Source: Metabacillus rhizolycopersici
GTDB taxonomy: Bacteria; Bacillota; Bacilli; Bacillales; Bacillaceae
Direction: 5' to 3'
DNA: 9,408 nucleotides
Assembly: GCF_020075705.1 (NCBI RefSeq)
Contig: NZ_JAIQUM010000122.1
Coordinates: 1-9,408, forward strand
The notes beneath the pieces are model-generated. The model was given only the letters and a program-made list of their open reading frames with translations, did no database searches and had not been told where the DNA came from. The position numbers and the translations under genes are program-made. Numbering within the stretch: the first letter of the stretch is position 1; the number at the start of each line of letters is the position of its first letter. Below, piece after piece: positions 1 through 5,354 of this stretch.

Positions 1-155
1 CGTAACTCACGTAAAGGTGACCGCTAAGACTCCAATATTCAGAAATCGGGCACGTAACTCACGTAAAGGTGACCGCTAAGACTCCAATATTCAGAAATCG
101 GGCACGTAACTCACGTAAAGGTGACCGATTAGTCTCTTCTTCCTTGATTCGGGCA
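1..155. repeat. Tandem array of 52-bp repeats, 3' of the TRAP operon
   Basis: Units start at 1, 53 and 105. The first two are identical over 52 bp; the third agrees over its first 23 bp, diverges, and regains the ending TCGGGCA near 149-155. A further degenerate start (TCTAACCCATTAAAA) follows. Each full junction can fold as CGGGCAC...GTGACCG (47-75 and 99-127), seven pairs with one mismatch around a GTAACTCACGTAAAG loop. A 52-bp period is not a multiple of three, so the array is not coding. It begins at the window edge and may be longer. From memory, CGGGCA/TGCCCG hairpins are common in intergenic DNA of Bacillus relatives. Confidence 0.9.
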
Positions 156-244
156 TCTAACCCATTAAAAACAACAATCATTTAGAAAACAGCCTTTAAA
201 AAACACTACCCCATACACCAGTTCTAGACATATTACGATTCAGA

Positions 245-1528
245 TCATTCACCTGAGAAAAACTCAGTAGGAACCGTCACAAGCTCTGGAACGAAAATCA
301 ATAAGAATAACAGGACGATTTCAACAATAAGGAATGGCATAATAGCCTTTACAAGTCGTCCAATACTGATTTTCCCTGCTCCTGCTGCAACATTTAATAC
401 GGTCCCAACCGGCGGTGTTAAAAGACCGATTACGTTATTTAAAATGAATAATAATCCGAAATAAACTGGATCTATACCCGCTGCCGTAACAACTGGCATT
501 AACACAGGTGTTAAGATTAAAATCGTCGGGTTAACATCCATTGCCATCCCAACTAAAATCACAATGAGATTAATGACTAGTAATAAGAGTAACGGACTGT
601 CAATTAATGGACTTAAAATAGATGAAACGATTTCAGGAATATTACCGACAGTCATTAACCACGCCGAAACCATTGCAGCGGCTGCTAAAAACATAATGAC
701 ACTTGTTGTTTTCGCAGAACTGATTAGACTTTCCATAATTTCCTTTAATGATAATTCCTTGTATACAAACACACCGATAAACAATGCATACACAACAGCA
801 ATAACACCAGCTTCAGTCGGTGTGAAGAAACCTCCACGCAAACCTGTTAAAATACCAATTGGCATTAAAATCGCCCAAATCGCATCAACAATTGATTTCA
901 CCATTTGCTTGAAGCTTGCACGAGGCATCTTTTCAACCTTGTCTTTTCTAGCTACCCATGCCCACGTAACCGCAAGAGCAATGGCAATATAAATGGCTGG
1001 CGCAATCCCCGCTACAAATAGCTTGGTAATCGACACACCTGCTGTTACTCCAAATAAAATCATTGGGACAGAAGGAGGCATAATTGGCGAAACAATGTTC
1101 CCAGCGGCAATTAATGCCGTGGAACGGTCACGGTTATATCCGGCCTTTGCCATCATTGGAATTAAGATTGCTCCTAGTGCTGCAGTTGAAGCTACAGCAG
1201 AACCTACTAAACTAGCAAATAATAAAATAGCTAAAATCGCCACATATCCTAAACCACCACGGATATGACCAACTAAGGTTGTTGCGGCAATAATGATTCG
1301 TTTTGTTAAGCCACCACGGTTCATTAAGTCACCGCACAAAATAAAGAATGGAATTGCCATCATCGCAAAACTATCGGCACCGACCATTAAATTTTGCGAA
1401 AGAATTTGTGTATCAAAATCTCCAAGATAAGCCATCATAAATACGCCACTTAATAATAGGGCGAATGCGATTGGTATCCCAATGGCCATCGCCGCAAGTA
1501 AAACTACTAAAAAGATTACCATCGTCAT
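245..1528 (-). CDS. dctM: TRAP transporter large membrane subunit (DctM family)
   Basis: This is the ion-coupled translocating subunit of a TRAP importer, a 427-residue multi-pass membrane protein of the length and hydrophobic pattern usual for DctM. Family motifs include IPFFILCGDLMNRGG (59-73), GHIRGGLGYVAILA (87-100), a small-residue stretch SLVGSAVASTAALGA (106-120), SPIMPPSVPMILFG (147-160), GGFFTPTEAG (232-241), MDVNPTILILTPVLMPV (330-346) and a C-terminal NVIGLLTPPVG (365-375). It starts 20 nt after the dctQ stop, with GAGGGGGG 10 nt before the ATG, so the two are co-translated parts of one operon. The motif set resembles SiaT/YiaN-like sugar-acid TRAP subunits, but the membrane parts do not define the substrate. 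The stop is TGA. I see no convincing terminator in the 90 bp after it. Confidence 0.96.
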   Translation of the reverse strand: MTMVIFLVVLLAAMAIGIPIAFALLLSGVFMMAYLGDFDTQILSQNLMVGADSFAMMAIPFFILCGDLMNRGGLTKRIIIAATTLVGHIRGGLGYVAILAILLFASLVGSAVASTAALGAILIPMMAKAGYNRDRSTALIAAGNIVSPIMPPSVPMILFGVTAGVSITKLFVAGIAPAIYIAIALAVTWAWVARKDKVEKMPRASFKQMVKSIVDAIWAILMPIGILTGLRGGFFTPTEAGVIAVVYALFIGVFVYKELSLKEIMESLISSAKTTSVIMFLAAAAMVSAWLMTVGNIPEIVSSILSPLIDSPLLLLLVINLIVILVGMAMDVNPTILILTPVLMPVVTAAGIDPVYFGLLFILNNVIGLLTPPVGTVLNVAAGAGKISIGRLVKAIMPFLIVEIVLLFLLIFVPELVTVPTEFFSGE

Positions 1529-1548
1529 AACTCAAAAACCCCCCTCAT

Positions 1549-2112
1549 CTATCTTTTCGTAATCTCGTCATTCTTCAGATCATTTTGAAGTTTTTCTGCT
1601 AGATCTTCTTCTTCCGATTCATGTAAAGTAATCATCGTATCAATCGCGTTTGGATCCTTGAGAGCTCTTATAATATTGGCAAGGGAAATAATCGCAATGC
1701 AAATGCCAGTAACCATACCGATTCCATAAATAACCGAAAGTGGAATTCCGGTCGCAGCAGCTCTAGCTTCAACACTTTGAACCGTCATCGTATATGCTCC
1801 ATGCGTTAACATTGCCATAATGATAATGATAATTCCTTGCGCAACAATATAGATAACTCGTTTCACTCCCTTTGGGAAGCTGCGCATGACAGAGTCCATT
1901 CCTAAATGGGCATTTGACCTCATTGCCCCAATTGCTCCAATGAAGGTAATATAAACAAATAAATAACGTGCAATTTCTTCTGACCATGTGAGGCCTGAAT
2001 TAAAGACTGTTCGCAAAATAACATTTAAAAAAACAAAGATAATCATTAGAGCAAGCATGAGACCTAGTAAGTAATCAATCCCTTTAAAAAGCTTATCTAA
2101 ATATCTCGACAT
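1549..2112 (-). CDS. dctQ: TRAP transporter small membrane subunit (DctQ family)
   Basis: This is the 187-residue small integral membrane subunit that pairs with DctM. Four membrane segments are visible, at about 13-33, 47-65, 85-104 and 126-148. The segment 42-60 carries the characteristic TWSEEIARYLFVYITFIGA (tryptophan, two acidic residues and arginine), the signature of the DctQ family. The tail from about 150 on is charged and rich in Glu, Asp and Lys, and should lie in the cytoplasm. The ATG at 2112 is preceded by a strong AGGGGGAGG site, and the ORF ends 20 nt before dctM. About 139 bp separate it from dctP, an unusually wide gap inside a TRAP operon, and that gap holds a cre-like site. 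Confidence 0.95.
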   Translation of the reverse strand: MSRYLDKLFKGIDYLLGLMLALMIIFVFLNVILRTVFNSGLTWSEEIARYLFVYITFIGAIGAMRSNAHLGMDSVMRSFPKGVKRVIYIVAQGIIIIIMAMLTHGAYTMTVQSVEARAAATGIPLSVIYGIGMVTGICIAIISLANIIRALKDPNAIDTMITLHESEEEDLAEKLQNDLKNDEITKR

Positions 2113-2215
2113 ATTTCCTCCCCCTTACGAAATAATCTACGTGTAAAACAATCCGTTATTTCAAAAACGAACTTTGTATTTTCATAGACAATTTATTTAA
2201 AACTAGCGACAAAAA

Positions 2216-2229
2216 AGACATCGCTTACA
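2216..2229 (-). promoter_or_regulatory. cre-like site between dctP and dctQ
   Basis: Read on the minus strand the site is TGTAAGCGATGTCT. It fits the Bacillus CcpA consensus WTGNAANCGNWNNCW at every position except the first W, which is C here. It lies 23 bp after the dctP stop, inside the transcript, where bound CcpA could act as a roadblock and lower dctQM relative to dctP. The overlap with the weak hairpin AGCGA...TCGCT may be accidental. Confidence 0.45.
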
Positions 2230-2251
2230 GTATCCGTTTACATATTTCTGC

Positions 2252-3277
2252 TTATTCAACCTCTTTAATGCGCTTAATCATATCTTCTGCCCAGTCATAT
2301 TTTTCGTATAGCATATCGTATACCGGCTGTGCTTTCTCAACTAACTTTTGTCTTTCTTCTTCTGTCGGAGTTTTCACAACAATTCCTTGTTCCTGCAGAA
2401 ACTTTCTATCTTCTTCAATACTTGCTTCATAGATGTCCCATGATCGATTTGATGTGTCAAAGCCAACTTCTTCAAAAATCTTCTGTTCATCTTCTGTCAA
2501 TGTCTCCCAAAACTCTTTACTCATCATTAACTGGTTGGAAGAAACCATATGATTTGTCTCATAAATATAATCCTGAACCTCATACCAGCCTTCTTGTCTA
2601 AATGTTGATAGCGGGTTATCTTGACCATCAACAACCCCTTGTTCTAAAGCAGTAAACACTTCACCTAGGTCCATAATGACAGCATTCCCACCTAGAGACT
2701 CCGCCAGTTTCACATGAATTGGGTTGTTCGGCATTCTCATTTTCTGTCCCTTTAAATCCTCAACCGACTCGATTGGCTTACTAGAACTAAAGACACGCGC
2801 TCCGTTTGGATTCCAAGCTAAAAACTTAATTGGTTCTTGCTCCTCAAAATTCTTTGCAATGTAGTCTCCAACTTCACCTTGATAAACTCTTCTTGCATGG
2901 GCAACATCTCGGAAAATAAATGGAAAGTCAGGCGTCGCCATCATCGGAACTTCACTCCACATAACAGTACCAATTGCAGTTGCTTCAACAATTCCACTAC
3001 GAGTAAAATCATATAATTGCTTTTCTCCACCTAATTGGCCCGAATCATAAATTTCAACATTAAATTTCCCATTCGTTCTTTTTTCAATCTCTGGTTCAAA
3101 TACCTCTCTTAACGCAACGTTTACTGGATTTGCCGGCGATAATGTTGTCCCAACTTTTACTAAAATACCCTTATCTTGACCCGCTGATGTTTCAGTTGAA
3201 GAACAACCAGCAAGTAAAGACAGGCCTAATCCAACTGCTATAATTCGAGCAGATGTTTTTCTAAATTTCCTTTTCAT
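2252..3277 (-). CDS. dctP: TRAP transporter substrate-binding lipoprotein (DctP family)
   Basis: This is the extracytoplasmic solute-binding protein that delivers a carboxylate to DctQM. From the chosen ATG it has 341 residues: a basic N-terminus, a hydrophobic stretch, and lipobox LAGC with Cys25 as the lipidated residue, as expected for a Gram-positive. The mature part has DctP hallmarks: SGQLGGEKQLYD (79-90), the GQKMRMP segment whose Arg181 aligns with the arginine that clamps the substrate carboxylate in this family, a second Arg161 in NGARVF, and GVVDGQDNP (214-222) with Asn221. The frame stays open upstream to 3439, but the lipoprotein signal and the GGGGGG site 6 nt before 3277 fix the start. 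From its regulator, the substrate is inferred to be gluconate or a similar sugar acid. C4-dicarboxylates remain possible. Confidence 0.95.
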   Translation of the reverse strand: MKRKFRKTSARIIAVGLGLSLLAGCSSTETSAGQDKGILVKVGTTLSPANPVNVALREVFEPEIEKRTNGKFNVEIYDSGQLGGEKQLYDFTRSGIVEATAIGTVMWSEVPMMATPDFPFIFRDVAHARRVYQGEVGDYIAKNFEEQEPIKFLAWNPNGARVFSSSKPIESVEDLKGQKMRMPNNPIHVKLAESLGGNAVIMDLGEVFTALEQGVVDGQDNPLSTFRQEGWYEVQDYIYETNHMVSSNQLMMSKEFWETLTEDEQKIFEEVGFDTSNRSWDIYEASIEEDRKFLQEQGIVVKTPTEEERQKLVEKAQPVYDMLYEKYDWAEDMIKRIKEVE

Positions 3278-3283
3278 TGTGAA

Positions 3284-3289
3284 CCCCCC
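3284..3289 (-). promoter_or_regulatory. Ribosome binding site that sets the dctP start
   Basis: GGGGGG on the minus strand lies 6 nt before the ATG at 3277. The codons between 3439 and 3280 also read open but encode no signal peptide, so the upstream starts are rejected. G-rich sites of the same type precede dctQ and dctM. Confidence 0.7.
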
Positions 3290-3369
3290 AAACAAGCATT
3301 TATGATTGATTTTTCCTAAACAAATGATTAGTAAACCCTTACAGATTTCTATTCCACATTTCACCTCAT

Positions 3370-3383
3370 AAACAGCGCTTACA
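3370..3383 (-). promoter_or_regulatory. cre-like site upstream of dctP
   Basis: The minus strand reads TGTAAGCGCTGTTT, with the central AAGCGCTT-like core of a CcpA site and one mismatch to WTGNAANCGNWNNCW (T where the conserved C should be). It lies just downstream of the GntR operator-like site and about 90 bp before dctP, a reasonable place to block a starting or elongating polymerase. Confidence 0.45.
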
Positions 3384-3391
3384 AATAATGA

Positions 3392-3412
3392 TGTATACTG
3401 GTCGACAAGTTT
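3392..3412 (-). promoter_or_regulatory. GntR operator-like site upstream of dctP
   Basis: The minus strand reads AAACTTGTCGACCAGTAT plus ACA. The first 18 positions match 14 of 18 of the B. subtilis gnt operator ATACTTGTATACAAGTAT, quoted from memory. The mismatches include the central AT to CG change. The flanking GTATAC is kept. I could not find a good -10/-35 pair next to it, so the promoter position relative to this operator is open. Confidence 0.55.
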
Positions 3413-3414
3413 TC

Positions 3415-3468
3415 GAAAAATGAGAGAGCTAATAAACAAGTTTCCCCATACTTGCTATAGACTCTCTC
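3415..3468 (-). terminator. Terminator-like hairpin after gntR
   Basis: On the minus strand, directly after the regulator's TAA, GAGAGAG (3462-3468) pairs with CTCTCTC (3422-3428). An inner CAAGT...ACTTG stem sits around a GGGG loop, and A then TTTTT follows (3416-3421). The form is intrinsic-terminator-like, with an AT-rich, interrupted middle. It would separate gntR from dctP or make read-through partial. Confidence 0.55.
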
Positions 3469-4155
3469 TTAAAAAGATTTTTGTAGCGTATTATTAACGG
3501 TTTTACGTGTATCATCAAAATGATCTTTCACAGTCTTTTCAATGTAATCATCATCTTTTGAAGATATCGCGTTAATGAGTAATTGGTGTTTTTTAATTAA
3601 TGGCTCTATTTCGTTCTTATTTTCCTTAAATCGTCTCTCTGTCGCAATTAATAACGCTGTAAAGATGATGTACCGAATACTCTTCCATAAATGGAGAATC
3701 CTCGTATGTTTGGCTTCTTCAATCATCACGACATGAAAGGCTAAATCTTGCATCGTAAATTCAACATAATCATTATGTTTCGCCGCGAATTCCATCTTAT
3801 CGATGATCTTCTTTAACGAATGAATCACATGTTCATGATCCATTTCTGAAAGACGCTGAATGGTAAATGTTTCAATTAAAGAGCGAACATCATATAGTTC
3901 CTCAATATCTTTAGCAGATAAACCGAGCACGACTGCCCCCATCCGTTCTTGGCGAATTAACCCTTCATTCGATAATGTTTTTAAAGCTTCACGTACCGGG
4001 GACCTGCTCGTATTAAATTCTGCGGCAATTTGATTCTCAGAAAGGACTGCGCCTGACTTAATACTCCCATTTATGATTTGTAATCGTAACTCACAAGAAA
4101 TCTTCTCCCCGAGAGATTCTCCCTGTAAGGCGATGGCAGGAAATTGCATAATCAC
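3469..4155 (-). CDS. gntR: GntR-family regulator, FCD type, gluconate-repressor-like
   Basis: This is a 228-residue DNA-binding repressor. The winged helix-turn-helix covers about 13-78, with LSENQIAAEF (39-48), SRSPVREALK (50-59) and ERMGAVVLGL (70-79). The all-helical FCD ligand domain covers about 86-215 and keeps the four usual metal/ligand residues: Asp137, His141, His190 and His212. The motifs LSEN, SRSP-REALK, RMGAVV-GL, YDVR and ETF agree closely with the B. subtilis gluconate repressor as I recall it, and a matching operator lies in its own promoter. The frame opens at GTG (4155). ATG at 4149 is an alternative, with GGGTGATT just before it and only a weak Shine-Dalgarno for either. 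It heads the TRAP locus and most likely represses itself and dctPQM until gluconate or a related acid is present. Confidence 0.88.
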   Translation of the reverse strand: MIMQFPAIALQGESLGEKISCELRLQIINGSIKSGAVLSENQIAAEFNTSRSPVREALKTLSNEGLIRQERMGAVVLGLSAKDIEELYDVRSLIETFTIQRLSEMDHEHVIHSLKKIIDKMEFAAKHNDYVEFTMQDLAFHVVMIEEAKHTRILHLWKSIRYIIFTALLIATERRFKENKNEIEPLIKKHQLLINAISSKDDDYIEKTVKDHFDDTRKTVNNTLQKSF

Positions 4156-4167
4156 CCAACTTTCTTA

Positions 4168-4189
4168 TTATGTTAAGTGCTTAACATAA
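4168..4189. promoter_or_regulatory. 22-bp palindrome in the gntR leader
   Basis: TTATGTTAAG and CTTAACATAA are perfect 10-bp complementary arms around a TG centre, 12 bp before the GTG start. It differs from the gnt-type operators in this window. It could be an operator for another dimeric regulator, or a hairpin in the leader RNA that limits translation. The regulator is unknown. Confidence 0.55.
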
Positions 4190-4201
4190 GGTATTTAAAT
4201 T

Positions 4202-4215
4202 TGTCTACGCTTACA
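4202..4215 (-). promoter_or_regulatory. cre site in the gntR leader
   Basis: The minus strand reads TTGTAAGCGTAGACA when the base before is included, which fits WTGNAANCGNWNNCW at every position. It is about 45-60 nt downstream of the predicted transcription start, a classic roadblock position for CcpA. Confidence 0.6.
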
Positions 4216-4228
4216 AAAAACGTTTTCA
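4215..4228 (-). promoter_or_regulatory. Second, weaker cre-like site abutting the first
   Basis: The minus strand reads TGAAAACGTTTTTT. It keeps the TGAAA-CG core and has two mismatches in the 3' half against TGWAANCGNTNWCA. It touches the perfect cre at 4202-4215 and may be an auxiliary site or chance in AT-rich DNA. Confidence 0.3.
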
Positions 4229-4239
4229 TTTTTCAATCT

Positions 4240-4260
4240 AGTGTACTTGTATACAACTCT
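4240..4260 (-). promoter_or_regulatory. GntR operator in the gntR promoter
   Basis: The core TTGTATACAA (4247-4256) is a perfect palindrome. The minus-strand 18-mer AGAGTTGTATACAAGTAC matches 15 of 18 positions of the B. subtilis gnt operator ATACTTGTATACAAGTAT, quoted from memory. It begins about 6 nt after the predicted -10 box, so a bound repressor would cover the start site. This supports autoregulation by the adjacent GntR protein. Confidence 0.72.
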
Positions 4261-4265
4261 TTTAT

Positions 4266-4294
4266 ATAATAAAAAATTTTCCCCTACTTGTAAA
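4266..4294 (-). promoter_or_regulatory. Sigma-A promoter of gntR
   Basis: On the minus strand, -35 TTTACA (4289-4294) and -10 TATTAT (4266-4271) are separated by exactly 17 nt. Each box has one mismatch to consensus. Transcription should start near 4259, giving a leader of about 105 nt that carries the operator, cre sites and palindrome. Confidence 0.7.
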
Positions 4295-4393
4295 GAACTA
4301 TATTATTAAAACTTTCTTTTTTATCACTCTATCAAATTTAGGCGGGAGTATTCATTTTCTCACTTACCAGCACTGGTAACATACATTTTCCTT

Positions 4394-4591
4394 TTAGGTT
4401 CGTTGCTGCTGCCTTAATCTACCAGAAAGATCACTTACATAATAATCACAAATCCTTCCAACAATTGTAAGTTTGTTTTGTGCGACATTTTTAACTTGAT
4501 ATTGTTCAAGCACCGTACTATGAAGCTCAGCGTTTTTGTATACCAAGGTGTAATCGCCATCGTGTTCTCCATGATAATATGTGTGTTTTCT
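4394..4591 (-). pseudogene. Possible gene remnant, unidentified
   Basis: A 65-codon open stretch on the minus strand runs from just after a TGA (4592-4594) to a TAA (4394-4396). Its translation has a protein-like look, for example DYTLVYKNAELHSTVLEQ and KLTIVGRICDYYVSDLSGR, but it has no ATG and no ribosome binding site. I do not recognise the family. It may be the decayed end of a lost gene, or an open frame by chance. Confidence 0.2.
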
Positions 4592-4637
4592 TCAACTACC
4601 CTATACTTTTTCTTTTAATTGTTATTCATTTTTAAAT

Positions 4638-4742
4638 TTTAAAGGAGTTGGATATAATACGAATGTAGTTTGGATTATATCTAGCTCTCAGAACTCCTTT
4701 AAGCACAGTACTCTCGACAGTTCATGTGCTTTGGGATTTTTT
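4638..4742 (+). ncRNA. Structured element ending in a terminator-like hairpin
   Basis: On the plus strand TAAAGGAGTT (4640-4649) pairs perfectly with AACTCCTTTA (4692-4701). Inside it GATATAAT (4651-4658) pairs perfectly with ATTATATC (4674-4681), leaving a one-sided bulge at about 4682-4691. AAGCAC (4701-4706) then pairs with GTGCTT (4726-4731), followed by TGGGA and TTTTTT (4737-4742). A weak promoter, TTCAAC-17-TTTAAT, lies upstream near 4591-4618. This could be a small RNA, or a leader or riboswitch upstream of yvrJ. No known riboswitch consensus was recognised. Confidence 0.35.
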
Positions 4743-4901
4743 ATGTATACCACGTGCTTTTCCTTCCCTCTCCACCACAAATCTATTCAATCATTTAGTA
4801 AACGAAGCAGGCCCTTTCCCCTAAATTTTCAAGACATCTGTTAATGTAAAAAATGCATTGGCTGAGTTGAATCCTTCTTAATGTCAAAGAGATACAGGCC
4901 C

Positions 4902-4925
4902 TTTTCTCTCCTAAATACGAGAAAA
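4902..4925 (+). promoter_or_regulatory. Small hairpin next to the yvrJ ribosome binding site
   Basis: TTTTCTC (4902-4908) is the exact complement of GAGAAAA (4919-4925). The 3' arm touches the AAGAGGTG ribosome binding site (4925-4932), so folding could modulate its access. Confidence 0.3.
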
Positions 4926-4939
4926 AGAGGTGTGAAATA

Positions 4940-5080
4940 ATGGAACAATGGTTATCAATTATTAGCGAAGTCGGCTTCCCGATCATCATCACGTTATATT
5001 TACTAAATCGAATCGAAAGCAAGCTCGACACATTAAATCACTCGATCCAAATGCTTCCGCCCCAGTTGCAGAAGTTGTAA
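4940..5080 (+). CDS. yvrJ: YvrJ-family micro-protein
   Basis: This 46-residue protein matches the small YvrJ family of Bacillus and relatives as I know it: a short N-terminus MEQWLSIISEVGFP, a hydrophobic segment IIITLYLL (15-22), then NRIESKLDTLNHSIQ, a heptad-like amphipathic helix, and a Pro-rich end. The family's function is unknown to me; the layout suggests a single membrane anchor with a cytoplasmic helix. A good AAGAGGTG site precedes the ATG by 7 nt, and an intrinsic terminator follows the TAA by about 26 bp, so it looks like a complete monocistronic gene. YvrJ genes often sit beside DUF2922/DUF1659 genes, and no such neighbour is here. It is short enough to be missed by gene callers. 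Confidence 0.8.
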   Translation: MEQWLSIISEVGFPIIITLYLLNRIESKLDTLNHSIQMLPPQLQKL

Positions 5081-5106
5081 TTTACAAAACAATCATTGAG
5101 AGTACG

Positions 5107-5142
5107 AAAACGGATCGTTCTTCATTTGAACGGTTCCGTTTT
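5107..5142 (+). terminator. Intrinsic terminator of yvrJ
   Basis: AAAACGGATCGTTC (5107-5120) pairs with GAACGGTTCCGTTTT (5128-5142) around the loop TTCATTT, with a small internal mismatch. The 3' arm runs into GTTTTTGG and later GCTTTT. Confidence 0.75.
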
Positions 5143-5149
5143 TGGTGCT

Positions 5150-5354
5150 TTTATTCCATTTCCACGTCTTTTTTGTGACTCATGGGCGTCCAAATGGTGA
5201 ATTCTCCTTAAAAATAGAATATCCACTGAAAAGATTGCGACATTAGGCACTCTCTTTGTAGAAAACTGGATGCATGAGACACCATCCATAAAAAAATCTA
5301 TCAACTTTGCTATCAAATCTATCAATTCCACTTGAATAAAGCAGACTTAACAGA
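5150..5354. other. Intergenic stretch without a recognisable gene
   Basis: There is no ORF with a ribosome binding site here. A 69-codon minus-strand frame (5122-5331) starts at GTG without a Shine-Dalgarno and runs through the yvrJ terminator. A 44-codon plus-strand frame ends near 5336 and has no start. Neither is called as a gene. Confidence 0.6.

Noticed and set aside
1..155. CRISPR array
   Set aside because: The whole 52-bp unit repeats identically, so there are no unique spacers, and no cas gene is present.
180..244. Intrinsic terminator right after dctM
   Set aside because: There is a TTTTTT run on the minus strand but no convincing stem before it.
2113..2251. Separate promoter for dctQM
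   Set aside because: TTGTC words occur, but none has an acceptable -10 box at 16-18 nt.
3300..3412. A defined dctP promoter
   Set aside because: Possible -10 words (TATACA, CATTAT) lack a matching -35 at proper spacing, so no box is called even though a promoter probably exists here.
3280..3439. Longer dctP start adding 54 residues
   Set aside because: The extension has no ribosome binding site, covers the GntR operator and cre, and would bury the lipoprotein signal peptide; the start at 3277 has all the expected signals.
4795..5031. 78-codon minus-strand ORF
   Set aside because: Antisense shadow of yvrJ and its leader; its repeated LGE-RAC words only reflect the DNA direct repeat.
5122..5331. 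69-codon minus-strand ORF
   Set aside because: GTG start without a Shine-Dalgarno, and its end passes through the yvrJ terminator stem; no family recognised.
5204..5336. Plus-strand 44-codon frame that reads like a protein end
   Set aside because: No start codon or ribosome binding site, and a stop closes it just upstream; too short to judge, and in AT-rich DNA it may be chance.
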